From the NCBI GenBank assembly GCA_905207625.1, contig CAJLLT010000004.1, forward strand, positions 37,341 through 101,340: 64,000 nucleotides of DNA, read 5' to 3'. This stretch comes from an uncultured Eubacteriales bacterium (lineage in GTDB: Bacteria; Bacillota; Clostridia; Oscillospirales; UBA644). The notes below the pieces were generated by a model that ran no database searches, was not told the DNA's origin, and saw only the letters and a program-made list of their open reading frames with translations. Below, piece by piece: positions 16,250-24,991 of the stretch. The position numbers and the translations under genes were made by a program. Numbering within the stretch: the first letter of the stretch is position 1; each line of letters starts with the position of its first letter.

Positions 16250-17824
16250 ATGCCGGAAAAGAGAGCATTTACAATCATTCTGACGGTGCTGTTGCTGGTT
16301 GCGGCTTTACCCTTTGCCATGAAGGCGGAGGCCGATATTTCGGTGACCTCCCGGGCAGTCGGTGCAGAATACGGATCGCACAGTATCCCCTTCGGGATAT
16401 ACGAGTACTACTATGATCAGCTGGACAAATACGGGAAATCCGTATACTGTGACCTGAAGAACAACATTCTTGAGGGAAAGATGGATTTTGACCTGTCCTG
16501 GCCCGACAGTCTCACGTTGTTTCTGACGGTTCCGGAGGGACAGAGCTTAGAAGAGTATATCTCTTCACCGGAAAGCGAGGTCGGGAGATTCAATGACCTT
16601 CTGGCAAATTCAATGCAGTCTGCCTCAGAAGCCCTCCTGCTTGACCACCCGGAAATATTCTGGCTTGATGTAACCGGAAGTTCCATAAATACGAGAGTTC
16701 GGGCAAAGGCATCCGGAAACGGCTACTCCGTTACCCTTTCCCCGGTTTTCTCCGGAGCGTACCGGGGAAATTCCGGTTTCGGCACAGATCTGACCTTTGA
16801 CTCCATGATGTCTGCGGTTTCGGACTTCACCGTAACCGGCGAATCCGAATACGGGATACTGAAGCAAATACACGATTATATCTGCAATACCGTGACCTAC
16901 GGCGGCAACGGAGACGATGAAAATACCGCCGCATCAGCCCTGGTCAACGGCATATCCCGGTGCGAGGGATACGGAAAAGCATTCAAACTTTTCTGCGATA
17001 AATACGGCATTCCCTGCGTCTGTGCGGTTGGAGTGAGTGAAAATCCTGCAGGTCAGACAGAGGGACACCTTTGGAATTACGTCCGGCTCAGTGACGGAAA
17101 GTGGTACGCTGTGGATGTTACATGGGATGACCAGTCCAAAATATACTACGATTTCTTCCTTGTCGGCTCGGACACCGTTGCACCGAATTTCAGGGCAAAA
17201 GCGTTCAGGTCCACCCACACTGAGACCCCATATGTGACCGGAGAGTACTCCGTCATGGCTTTCAGTTTTCCCAGGATCAGCGCTACGGCATATACCGGTC
17301 AGATTCAGGAGGAGTCTCCCCCCCAGCCTGCGACAGAGGTGACGACTCAGCCTGTTACGGAAGTCCCCACGGTGCCGATGACGGAGAGCCCCACACAGCC
17401 GGAAACAGAACCTTTCCCGGAGGAGAGCACCACCCCCGTGGATCCACCGATACAATATCCGACCCTGTTGCCGCAGGAACATTACACCGAAAAGCCGACA
17501 GAGAAAGATCCGCCTGTACAGCCGCAAACGTCTCCGGAAACGGAACCTGAGACAGAATCCCCCACATTTACGCCTGCGGAATATCCTTCGGAAATTTCAA
17601 CGGAACATATCACAGAACCTCAAAGTGAGTATTCCACGGAGAATTCTACCCGGATACCGTCGGAAGACGAGACTTTCCCCCTGACAGATACGCCTGCCGT
17701 TTCCGAAGAGGACGGAAACAGAAATAAGACCCTTGCGATTGCGGTTATGCTGATCAACCTGACGGCCGTTGTTTTAATAATTTTGAGAAGAAACAAAAGG
17801 AAAACAGAAAAAAATAAATTCTAA
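16250..17824 (+). CDS. Membrane-anchored transglutaminase-domain protein with Thr/Glu/Pro-rich stalk
   Basis: A 524-residue surface protein. A signal peptide covers residues 1-28. A transglutaminase-like (cysteine protease fold) domain lies at about 190-320 with a full triad: Cys in SRCEGYG near 237, His in EGHLWNYV near 271 and Asp in AVDVTWDD near 287. Residues 345-485 are low-complexity and rich in Thr, Glu and Pro; a C-terminal helix near 490-510 and a basic tail anchor it. Such proteins act on wall or peptide substrates outside the cell; the target is unknown. GGAGG precedes the ATG. It sits between galE and a GH95 gene. Confidence 0.8.
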   Translation: MPEKRAFTIILTVLLLVAALPFAMKAEADISVTSRAVGAEYGSHSIPFGIYEYYYDQLDKYGKSVYCDLKNNILEGKMDFDLSWPDSLTLFLTVPEGQSLEEYISSPESEVGRFNDLLANSMQSASEALLLDHPEIFWLDVTGSSINTRVRAKASGNGYSVTLSPVFSGAYRGNSGFGTDLTFDSMMSAVSDFTVTGESEYGILKQIHDYICNTVTYGGNGDDENTAASALVNGISRCEGYGKAFKLFCDKYGIPCVCAVGVSENPAGQTEGHLWNYVRLSDGKWYAVDVTWDDQSKIYYDFFLVGSDTVAPNFRAKAFRSTHTETPYVTGEYSVMAFSFPRISATAYTGQIQEESPPQPATEVTTQPVTEVPTVPMTESPTQPETEPFPEESTTPVDPPIQYPTLLPQEHYTEKPTEKDPPVQPQTSPETEPETESPTFTPAEYPSEISTEHITEPQSEYSTENSTRIPSEDETFPLTDTPAVSEEDGNRNKTLAIAVMLINLTAVVLIILRRNKRKTEKNKF

Positions 17825-17865
17825 GACGTCCGGAAAACCACAACAGGACGCAAAAGGAGAAATAT

Positions 17866-20463
17866 ATGACACCGCTTATTCTGAAGTATTCTTATGCTGC
17901 AGACAACACCAAAAGCGGCTGGGACAGCAATTCCCTGCCCCTTGGTAACGGTTATATGGGAGTCAGTCTTTTCGGAGACGTAACAAAAGACCGCCTTGCC
18001 ATAACCGAAAACTCTTTCGCAAATCCCCCATCACTGGGCGGATTGACCTACCCTGTAGATCTTTACTTTGAGTATGACCACGACGGATACACCGATTACA
18101 AGAGAATTCTTGACATTGAAAACAGCCACGCTTACGTTACATACACCTGTAACGGAGTTGAATATACCCGTGAATATTTCACGTCATATCCGGACAAAGT
18201 TCTTGTAATGCGCCTTACGGCATCGGAAAAGGGAGCTGTATCCTTCAAGGCGTGCCCCGAAGTTCCCTTCATTGCACCCTACATGAGCAAAAAGGGAGAC
18301 GGCGGCGGAAGACACGGAAAAGTGACCGCCGAGGGAAATACCGTCACTGTTACGGCAAAACTGAATTACTACAACGTCCGTTTTGAAGGTCAGATCCGGA
18401 TAATGCCCGAGGGCGGCAAAATGACCGTTTCCGGCAATAGCATCAAAGTTAAGGACGCAGATTCCGTCCTTGTTATCTTCGGGTGCGGAACCAACTATGT
18501 ACTCAGTGCCGACGTTTTCACCGAGCAGGATCCCAAAAAGAAGATACCAAACGTGAACCCTCACAAAAAGGTTCAGAAAATTCTGGACGATGCGTGCAAA
18601 AAGAGCTACGATGAACTGGTTGCAGCCCATGAAAAGGACTATTCTTCCCTTTTCGGAAGAGTCGAACTGGATCTTGCGGAGGGCTATGACAACAGGGATA
18701 CGGATCAACTGCTGAAGGCGTACAAAGAAGGCGAAAAGAATCTCTATCTGGAACAGCTTTTGTTCCAGTACGGAAGATATCTGCTTATCTGCTCCTCAAG
18801 AAAAGGATGCCTCCCCGCCCACCTTCAGGGCATATGGAATGTCCTCAAGACTTCTCCCTGGGGCGCAGGTTACTGGCATAACATCAATCAGCAGATGAAC
18901 TACTGGCCCGCATTCAATACCAATCTCATAGAGCTTTTTGAACCCTATATCGAATTCAATGAAGCCTTCCGTGTTGAAGGACAGAAGTTTGCGTCGGAGT
19001 ACGTAAAGAGAAGCAACCCCGAAGCATACACCGACAAGCCCGGAGAATGCGGCTGGGTCGTAAGCACACCCTGCTGGCCCTACATGACCGTCGGTCTGGG
19101 TGAGCGTTCCGGTCCCGGCACCTGCGGATTTACCACACAGCTTTTCTGGGATGCATATGCATTTTCTCAGGATAAGAAACTGCTCAAAGACCATGTCTTC
19201 CCCGCTCTTTACACCATGAGCAAATTCCATACAAAGTGCGTTTCAGACTTTGACGGAGAGAAACTGTGCAGATTCTCCGAATCACAGGAACAGGATGCTT
19301 TCTACAGTGAAGCAAAAGAAGATTATACCACCGTCGGCGCTCCCTTCGATCAGCAGATGATCTGGGAGAACGGCAGAGATATGCTTCTTGCGGCTGAAAT
19401 TCTGGGTAAAGACGACAAGCTTATAAAGACCCAGAAAGAACAGATGCCCCTCTACCATCCGGTGGAAATAGGCTGGTCCGGTCAGATAAAGGAATGGCGC
19501 GAGGAAAATTTCTACGGCGAACTGGGTGAATATGAACACAGACATATGTCCCACCTTCTGGGCCTCTATCCCGGATCCCTTATAAACAGGGAAACCCCGG
19601 CATGGCTTGATGCGGCAAAAGTTTCGCTCAGAGAACGCGGATGGAAAAAGCAGGGCGGATGGGCTCTGGCTCAGCGTTGCGGAGCATGGGCAAGGACAGG
19701 AAATGCCGAAAGGGCCTACACCATGCTGAACGCTCTGCTTGCACAGAGAATAGCCAATAACCTCTGGAACTCTCCCCTGTACCAGATAGACGGCAACTTT
19801 GGTGCGACCGCAGGTATGGCGGAAATGCTTGTACAGAGCCACGAAAAGAATATAGTTCTTCTTCCCGCACTTCCCGAAGAATGGAGCAAATCCGGTTCCT
19901 TCAAGGGTTTGACCGCCCGCGGTGCATTCGTCATCGACGCAGAATGGAAAAACGGGACGGCAAAAACCTTCACCGTCCGTTCGATCAGGGGTAACGAATG
20001 CAGATTGCAGTACCCGAACATTGCTTTTGCGCATATAACCGATGCCGAAGGCAAGGATGTGGCGTTCACTGCGGAAGGCAAGGATGTGGCGGTATTTGAA
20101 ACATCTGAAAACGGCGTCTATACCGTATCCGGAATAAAAGCCCGCAAATATGCGAAAGCTCCCGCTGATCTTGACTTCAACAGAGATACAATGACTCTTA
20201 CCTGGAAATGCCAGAAGGGCGCAACATACGATGTTTACCGTGCTTTTGACAGTGCTCCCGAATATGAGCTTATTGCTTCCGGACTTGAGGTCGGAAAACT
20301 TACAGACGCAACCGCAGACTTTGACAATCACGAGATAATCACTTACAAAGTCAATTCCGTCAACAAAGACGGCGATGAGTGCGACGGTCCCACCTTCACG
20401 GTCAATCATGCAACAGAGCGTCAGGTGACGATATACAACAGATACGTCCACCATATTTTCTGA
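17866..20463 (+). CDS. Glycoside hydrolase family 95 protein (alpha-L-fucosidase / alpha-L-galactosidase type)
   Basis: An 865-residue GH95-like enzyme. The N-terminal beta domain has LPLGNGYMGVSLFG near 25-38; the (alpha/alpha)6 core has NINQQMNYWPAFN near 340, which carries the N-x-N pair used in catalysis, and YQIDGNFGATAGMAE near 640, which carries the conserved Asp. A short fibronectin-III-like tail follows from about 770. GH95 enzymes remove alpha-1,2-fucose or alpha-galactose. No signal peptide is visible, so the enzyme should be cytoplasmic and act on imported oligosaccharides. A strong terminator follows. Confidence 0.85.
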   Translation: MTPLILKYSYAADNTKSGWDSNSLPLGNGYMGVSLFGDVTKDRLAITENSFANPPSLGGLTYPVDLYFEYDHDGYTDYKRILDIENSHAYVTYTCNGVEYTREYFTSYPDKVLVMRLTASEKGAVSFKACPEVPFIAPYMSKKGDGGGRHGKVTAEGNTVTVTAKLNYYNVRFEGQIRIMPEGGKMTVSGNSIKVKDADSVLVIFGCGTNYVLSADVFTEQDPKKKIPNVNPHKKVQKILDDACKKSYDELVAAHEKDYSSLFGRVELDLAEGYDNRDTDQLLKAYKEGEKNLYLEQLLFQYGRYLLICSSRKGCLPAHLQGIWNVLKTSPWGAGYWHNINQQMNYWPAFNTNLIELFEPYIEFNEAFRVEGQKFASEYVKRSNPEAYTDKPGECGWVVSTPCWPYMTVGLGERSGPGTCGFTTQLFWDAYAFSQDKKLLKDHVFPALYTMSKFHTKCVSDFDGEKLCRFSESQEQDAFYSEAKEDYTTVGAPFDQQMIWENGRDMLLAAEILGKDDKLIKTQKEQMPLYHPVEIGWSGQIKEWREENFYGELGEYEHRHMSHLLGLYPGSLINRETPAWLDAAKVSLRERGWKKQGGWALAQRCGAWARTGNAERAYTMLNALLAQRIANNLWNSPLYQIDGNFGATAGMAEMLVQSHEKNIVLLPALPEEWSKSGSFKGLTARGAFVIDAEWKNGTAKTFTVRSIRGNECRLQYPNIAFAHITDAEGKDVAFTAEGKDVAVFETSENGVYTVSGIKARKYAKAPADLDFNRDTMTLTWKCQKGATYDVYRAFDSAPEYELIASGLEVGKLTDATADFDNHEIITYKVNSVNKDGDECDGPTFTVNHATERQVTIYNRYVHHIF

Positions 20464-20487
20464 TCTTAATAAGAAAAACAGCAACGA

Positions 20488-20524
20488 AGAGCGCGCCGGT
20501 ATCTCAAACAGGCGCGCTCTTTTA
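20488..20524 (+). terminator. Intrinsic terminator after the GH95 gene
   Basis: A perfect 10-bp GC-rich stem (AGAGCGCGCC with GGCGCGCTCT), 13-base loop and TTTT run, 25 bases past the stop. Confidence 0.9.
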
Positions 20525-20570
20525 TGTTTGAAGAAATCAGAACTGTTTTATAAGTAAAAATGACTGATGC

Positions 20571-20604
20571 AAAAAAACAACAGTCCGCATTTTCAGCGGA
20601 CTGT
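20571..20604 (-). terminator. Intrinsic terminator of the rpmG-secE-nusG-rplK-rplA operon
   Basis: On the minus strand a perfect 9-bp stem (ACAGTCCGC with GCGGACTGT), a 7-base loop and then TTGTTTTTTT. It lies 28 bases past the rplA stop and ends the operon before any rplJ or rplL. Confidence 0.9.
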
Positions 20605-20631
20605 TTATTTTCAGCAGTTATAAGACAGCGC

Positions 20632-21324
20632 TTAGCCAAGCTTTGCAGCGTTGACCTTGATGCCGGGGCCCATGGTGGAAGCGACGACACAGCTCTTTAT
20701 ATACTGACCCTTTGCAGCGGAGGGCTTAGCCTTGATGATGGCGCCCATGAGAGCCTCAAAGTTTTCAGCAAGCTTTTCGGTACCGAAAGAAGCCTTGCCG
20801 ATGGGGCAGTGAATGATATTGGTCTTATCAAGTCTGTACTCAATCTTACCGGCTTTGATCTCCTTGACCGCCTGAGCGACGTTGGGAGAAACGGTGCCGG
20901 CCTTGGGGTTAGGCATCAAGCCCTTAGGACCGAGGATCTTACCGATACGACCGACAACGCCCATCATATCGGGGGTTGCAACGATGATATCGAAATCAAA
21001 CCAGTTCTCATGCTGGATCTTTGCTACCAGATCCTCACCGCCGACATAGTCAGCGCCGGCAGCCTGAGCCTCTTCGATCTTGTCGCCTTTTGCAAAAACA
21101 AGAACTTTGATGCTCTTACCGGTTCCGTGAGGAAGAACGATAGCGCCTCTGACCTGCTGGTCAGCGTGACGGGAGTCAACGCCCAGTCTTACATGGACTT
21201 CAACGGTCTCGTCGAACTTGGCCTTAGCGGTCTGGCATACCAGTCCCATAGCCTCGTTTGTATCGTAGAGCTTAGCTCTGTCAATGAGCTTTGCGCTCTC
21301 AGTGTATTTCTTACCCTGTTTCAT
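20632..21324 (-). CDS. rplA: 50S ribosomal protein L1
   Basis: A 230-residue L1, the L1-stalk protein that binds 23S rRNA and often represses its own operon. Family segments: VDSRHADQQVRGAIVLPHGTG near 49-69, KILGPKGLMPNPKAGTV near 131-147 (the L1 signature) and PSAAKGQYIKS near 203. Length is normal. It is 63 bases after rplK and is the last gene of the operon. Confidence 0.97.
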   Translation of the reverse strand: MKQGKKYTESAKLIDRAKLYDTNEAMGLVCQTAKAKFDETVEVHVRLGVDSRHADQQVRGAIVLPHGTGKSIKVLVFAKGDKIEEAQAAGADYVGGEDLVAKIQHENWFDFDIIVATPDMMGVVGRIGKILGPKGLMPNPKAGTVSPNVAQAVKEIKAGKIEYRLDKTNIIHCPIGKASFGTEKLAENFEALMGAIIKAKPSAAKGQYIKSCVVASTMGPGIKVNAAKLG

Positions 21325-21387
21325 AATCTTAAAAAATCCTCCTATGTGGTTTGTTCGGAATTAAATCCTCCCACTTAATCAGTAAAC

Positions 21388-21813
21388 TCAGTCTACTACT
21401 TCTACGCCCATGCTTCTGGCGGTGCCGGCAACCATTGCCATAGCGGCTTCAACGTCATTGGCGTTGAGGTCGGGCATCTTCTGCTCGGCGATAGCTTTGA
21501 CCTGAGCCTTGGTTATCTTGGCAACCTTGGTCTTATTGGGAACGCCGGAACCCTTTTCAAGTCCGCAAGCTTTCTTGATAAGAACAGCTGCCGGAGGTGT
21601 CTTGGTGATGAAGGAGAAAGAACGGTCTGCATAAACGGTGATAACAACAGGGATTATAAGACCCATATCACCCTTGGTTCTTTCGTTGAATTCCTTGGTG
21701 AAAGCCATAATATTAACACCGTGCTGACCAAGCGCCGGACCTACCGGAGGAGCCGGATTCGCCTTGCCTGCAGGTATCTGTAACTTGATATATCCTACAA
21801 TTTTCTGCGCCAT
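21388..21813 (-). CDS. rplK: 50S ribosomal protein L11
   Basis: A 141-residue L11, part of the GTPase-associated centre. The N-terminal IKLQIPAGKANPAPPVGPAL and the C-terminal rRNA-binding domain with the signature around DLNANDVEAAMAMVAGTARS are both intact. The start ATG has AGGAGG 9 bases upstream. It lies between nusG and rplA. Confidence 0.97.
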   Translation of the reverse strand: MAQKIVGYIKLQIPAGKANPAPPVGPALGQHGVNIMAFTKEFNERTKGDMGLIIPVVITVYADRSFSFITKTPPAAVLIKKACGLEKGSGVPNKTKVAKITKAQVKAIAEQKMPDLNANDVEAAMAMVAGTARSMGVEVVD

Positions 21814-21873
21814 TGAAGTACGCCTCCTATGCTATACTATCAAAAGAATGAATAGTTGAAATTTTGTCGGGAA

Positions 21874-22392
21874 TCAGAAGCGTTCGACCTGGTCGAGCTC
21901 CAGTTCCGCGGGTGTTTCGCGACCGAACATGGAAATAGTGAGATTTACCTTGTTGGAGGGAATATCTATACTCTCCACAACACCGGTAAAACCTTCCAGA
22001 GGGCCGCTGACGATCTTTACCTGATCGCCTACAGCGTAATCCACCTGCTCCAGATGTTTCATCAGTCCCAGAGAAGCGATCTCTTCCTCGGTCAGAGGAA
22101 CGGGTTTGCCTTCGGGGCCCACAAAGCCGGTGACGCCACGAATGTTTCTTACCAAAATCCAGGTATCGTCATTTACGATCATATTGATCAGAACATAGCC
22201 GGGAAACAGTTTATGTTCAACCTCAACCTGTTTTCCGTCCCGTTCTTCAACGGTCTTTTCCATCGGGATGCGAACCTCGGATATCAGATCCTGCAGATTG
22301 CGGAGACCGACAACCGTTTCGATGCTTGTCTTTACTTTGTTTTCATATCCCGAATAAGTATGAAGAACATACCATTTGCCGTTTTCTGCCAT
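21874..22392 (-). CDS. nusG: Transcription termination/antitermination protein NusG
   Basis: A 172-residue NusG. The NGN domain begins KWYVLHTYSGYENKVK and includes PGYVLINM and the signature VRNIRGVTGFVGP near 93-105; the KOW domain near 120-165 has GDQVKIVSGPLEGFTGVVES. NusG links RNA polymerase pausing, Rho and the ribosome. GGAGG-like GACGGAGGTC precedes the ATG. It is 42 bases after secE. Confidence 0.96.
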   Translation of the reverse strand: MAENGKWYVLHTYSGYENKVKTSIETVVGLRNLQDLISEVRIPMEKTVEERDGKQVEVEHKLFPGYVLINMIVNDDTWILVRNIRGVTGFVGPEGKPVPLTEEEIASLGLMKHLEQVDYAVGDQVKIVSGPLEGFTGVVESIDIPSNKVNLTISMFGRETPAELELDQVERF

Positions 22393-22434
22393 AATGACCT
22401 CCGTCAGATTTTAATAGGAAAGACCAACTTCAAG

Positions 22435-22701
22435 TCAGCCAATAATAGCATCGACTATAAACTTGAACAGCGCGTCTACGAGTCCGATGAAGACTGCGGA
22501 CAGTATCATCGCAGACAGAACTATCAACGTGTTGTTGACGAGCTGCTTGGGAGAGGGCCATACGACCTTTGATACTTCGCTTTTGGTCTCTTTGAAATAA
22601 GATTTGATCTTCGCAAATGCCTTGGGTTTGTTATCGGCGGATTTCTTCGAGGTTTTCTTGGAATCCGCGACAGCCCCGGTGTTCTTGAGATCGTCTGCCA
22701 T
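22435..22701 (-). CDS. secE: Preprotein translocase subunit SecE
   Basis: An 88-residue SecE, the small clamp subunit of SecYEG. It has a Lys-rich N-terminal tail, the amphipathic SecE motif FKETKSEVSKVVWPSPKQ near residues 36-53, and a single transmembrane helix near 58-84. The start was set at 22701 (MADDLKN) because AGGGAGGA lies 8 bases upstream; an open frame extends further but overlaps rpmG. It is between rpmG and nusG. Confidence 0.93.
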   Translation of the reverse strand: MADDLKNTGAVADSKKTSKKSADNKPKAFAKIKSYFKETKSEVSKVVWPSPKQLVNNTLIVLSAMILSAVFIGLVDALFKFIVDAIIG

Positions 22702-22715
22702 AAAGCTTATCCTCC

Positions 22716-22868
22716 CTATTTGGTTTCCTTGTGAAGAGTGTGTTTCCGGCAAAACTTGCAATACTTGTTTGCTTCCAGTCTGTCGGGGTCATTCTTCTTG
22801 TTCTTGGTGGTGTTGTAGTTTCTCTGCTTGCACTCCGTGCAGGCGAATACAACCTTATCCTTTCCCAT
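22716..22868 (-). CDS. rpmG: 50S ribosomal protein L33 (zinc-binding form)
   Basis: A 50-residue L33 on the minus strand, starting MGKDKVVFACTEC and ending KETK. Two Cys pairs (Cys10/Cys13 in CTEC and Cys37/Cys40 in CKFC) make the zinc ribbon of the C+ form. AAGGAGG precedes the ATG. It is the first gene of the rpmG-secE-nusG-rplK-rplA operon and ends 14 bases before secE. Confidence 0.95.
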   Translation of the reverse strand: MGKDKVVFACTECKQRNYNTTKNKKNDPDRLEANKYCKFCRKHTLHKETK

Positions 22869-23194
22869 TATCGGCACCTCCTTATTATAATTGCCTCCCT
22901 TACGCGTAAAGCCAAACTATGCTTATTTTTACGCATTAAAAAAAAGCACCTTTACGCAAGGTAAGATGATTATACCATAACTTGCAAAAAAATGCAATAG
23001 TAAAATATGAACATTTTAAGAACTCTTGCGTTTTTCCGGGCTTTTTCCGACCTGTGATCCGAACTGCGGTCATCCTCCGAACCCATCATAAAAGAATGTA
23101 CAGATGTCCTTCATAGGAGGCAAAGCGCATAAATTGTTTACAAAATTTAATAAATTTTCCGCTGAAAACTATGGAAATATGGGGGGAAATATGT
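22869..23194. other. Intergenic region upstream of rpmG
   Basis: A 326-base stretch without a convincing gene. It carries the rpmG promoter and a leader of about 90 bases. Further out, 23142-23158 is an AT-only palindrome (AAAATTT-AAT-AAATTTT). I see no further structure that I can interpret. Confidence 0.5.
22969..22997 (-). promoter_or_regulatory. Promoter of the rpmG-secE-nusG-rplKA operon
   Basis: On the minus strand TTGCAT (22997-22992) and TATAAT (22974-22969) are spaced by exactly 17 bases. The transcript would have a leader of about 90 bases before rpmG. Confidence 0.8.
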
Positions 23195-23452
23195 TATAAT
23201 ACGCTTGAGAAGTCTTGCGTTGCAAGACTCCGGGGCTTTGCCCCATGGTGCTACGCACCTCTCAGGCTTTTGACGGCATCGCAAAAATGCCCTTGCGAAC
23301 AAACATTTTTACTCCTGGTATAATACGCTTGAGAAGTCTTGCGTTGCAAGACTTCGGGACTTTGCCCCATGGTGCTACACACCTCTCAGGCTTTTGACGG
23401 CATAGCAAAAACGCCCTTGCGAGCAAGCATTTTTTCTCTTGGTATAATACGC
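23195..23452 (+). repeat. 124-bp tandem repeat, two full units plus the start of a third
   Basis: Units at 23195-23318 and 23319-23442 differ at about nine positions by eye; 23443-23452 repeats the first ten bases. Each unit opens with TATAATACGC preceded by TGn (TGT or TGG), an extended -10-like motif. Inside are three short perfect hairpins in unit 1: AGTCTTGC-gtt-GCAAGACT, GGGGC-ttt-GCCCC and GGTGC-tac-GCACC. A core starting GACGGCATCG near 23272 recurs on the other strand at 38880-38914. The last TATAAT lies 72 bases before the PBP5-like gene and may serve as its promoter. Repeat and hairpins are seen directly; promoter use is inference. Confidence 0.85.
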
Positions 23453-23519
23453 ATCCGGAAGAACACATACAACAAAGCATTATCTTTGAATTCTTACATA
23501 TACGGATTTCCGAAAAAAC

Positions 23520-24917
23520 ATGACTGACTCTGTTATAAAAAAGATTTTTACCGTCTTAATATGTGCGGCAGTGATCATTTCCTGCGGCGCACTTTTCCCG
23601 TTTTCCGCCGCGGATACCGCCCCCGAAGAATCCGGAGCGGGACCCGGTATAGGTTCAATTTCGGCGATAATCATAAATTCGGATTCCGGGCTGATGCTGT
23701 ACGGCAGAAACACGGACAGTCAGATCTACTGCGGGTTTCTTTCAAGGCTGATGACCTGCATAATGCTCGTTGAAAGCGGGGTTGACCTTGATTCAGAGAT
23801 CAGGATAACATCCGCTATGCTTAATGCCGCTCCGGAAAAAATACTTACCCAAAACGAAAAAGGAAACACCGTATACGTCTTCCGTGAAGGGTCAAAAGTA
23901 TCCCTGCGTGATCTAATGAAAAGCGCACTTGTGGCAAATTCCCAGGAGGCGGCGGCGGCAATTGCGCTGACACTGAACAAAGATATGACGGATTTTGTCA
24001 TAAACATGAACACAAAAGCGGTGCAGCTCGGAGCAAAAGACACGCGTTTTGTCAACGCCACAGGATATTTTGAAGGGACATCCACCTCCCAGAAAACGAC
24101 CGTAAAGGATATCGCGACGATCACGGCATATGCCGCATCCCTCAACTACATTCAGGAATACTCCGACAAATCTTATATTGACATATCCGTGAGCGGAAAA
24201 AGACAGCGGCTTTATACAAAGAATTCTTCCGTGGACGCGAACAGTCAGTATTACAATCGGAAATCCACGGGACTTGCCATATCCGGAAATTCCGCCTCAG
24301 GTTATACACTTTCCACCGTAGCGATGAAATCCGCAACCAAAAATACTCCGGCAATAAACTTTATCTGTGTTGCATATAACATGTCATCTGTAGGTGAATT
24401 ATATTCTGACGTTGCGTCTATGGTCAGTTACGCTCTTACGGAATATTCTCCGAGGACACTCGTAGGAGCGAATGTTCCGGTTACGGAAATTCCGATACGG
24501 TTGGGAAAGCAGGAATGGGTAACACTGTACGCGTCGGAAAAAATTTCAGCGTCCCTTCCCTCCTCCGTAGACACAAAGGGAGATATTGAAGTTATCTATT
24601 CCGTTCCGAATTACATAACTGCACCAGTGAAAAAGGGCGAGATATACGGAACAGTCACATATGTATACAACGGTGAGGTTCTCGGAAGCACCGAATTATG
24701 CGCGGTATCGGACGTTGATCTTGACTCTGTTGCCGTTTACACAGAGAAAATAGGGCAGCTCTTCCGGAATACGACTTTCATAGCTTGCCTGGTTCTCTTT
24801 GCGGTGGCGGTAACAGGATATTCCGTCCTTGTATATGTCAAGAACAAGCAGAAAATAAAGGAAAACAAACGCAAGAACAGAACCCGCGTCCATCCGACGA
24901 TATCGGCAAAGAAATAA
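23520..24917 (+). CDS. PBP5/DacF-family protein lacking the catalytic motifs (pseudoenzyme)
   Basis: A 465-residue protein with an N-terminal signal segment (8-30), a D-Ala-D-Ala carboxypeptidase-like domain (45-270), a C-terminal beta domain and a final transmembrane helix near 417-440. Family context is clear (GAKDTRFVNATGYFEG near 171-186, TTVKDIATI near 193). Yet the active site is gone: the SxxK site reads CGFLSRLMT, so Ser is Phe73 and Lys is Arg76; the SxN site reads ANSQEA near 139-144; KTG has become KSTG near 248-251. It likely binds rather than cleaves peptidoglycan. No strong ribosome site precedes the ATG, and a tandem repeat lies upstream. Confidence 0.8.
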   Translation: MTDSVIKKIFTVLICAAVIISCGALFPFSAADTAPEESGAGPGIGSISAIIINSDSGLMLYGRNTDSQIYCGFLSRLMTCIMLVESGVDLDSEIRITSAMLNAAPEKILTQNEKGNTVYVFREGSKVSLRDLMKSALVANSQEAAAAIALTLNKDMTDFVINMNTKAVQLGAKDTRFVNATGYFEGTSTSQKTTVKDIATITAYAASLNYIQEYSDKSYIDISVSGKRQRLYTKNSSVDANSQYYNRKSTGLAISGNSASGYTLSTVAMKSATKNTPAINFICVAYNMSSVGELYSDVASMVSYALTEYSPRTLVGANVPVTEIPIRLGKQEWVTLYASEKISASLPSSVDTKGDIEVIYSVPNYITAPVKKGEIYGTVTYVYNGEVLGSTELCAVSDVDLDSVAVYTEKIGQLFRNTTFIACLVLFAVAVTGYSVLVYVKNKQKIKENKRKNRTRVHPTISAKK

Positions 24918-24921
24918 ATAT

Positions 24922-24965
24922 GACCCGTGGGGCAAGTCACTGACAGCCCACGGGTCTTTGTTTTA
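24922..24965 (+). terminator. Intrinsic terminator after the PBP5-like gene
   Basis: A perfect 10-bp stem (GACCCGTGGG with CCCACGGGTC), 15-base loop, then TTTGTTTT. Confidence 0.9.
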
Positions 24966-24991
24966 AAGACTGACACGCAACAACCGGGACA

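Noticed and set aside
19282..20484. A 400-codon open frame antisense to the GH95 gene
   Set aside because: No ribosome site or motif, and it begins next to the GH95 terminator region; codon-bias shadow.
23195..23452. CRISPR array
   Set aside because: The repeated unit is 124 bases with no spacer between copies, and no cas genes are near.
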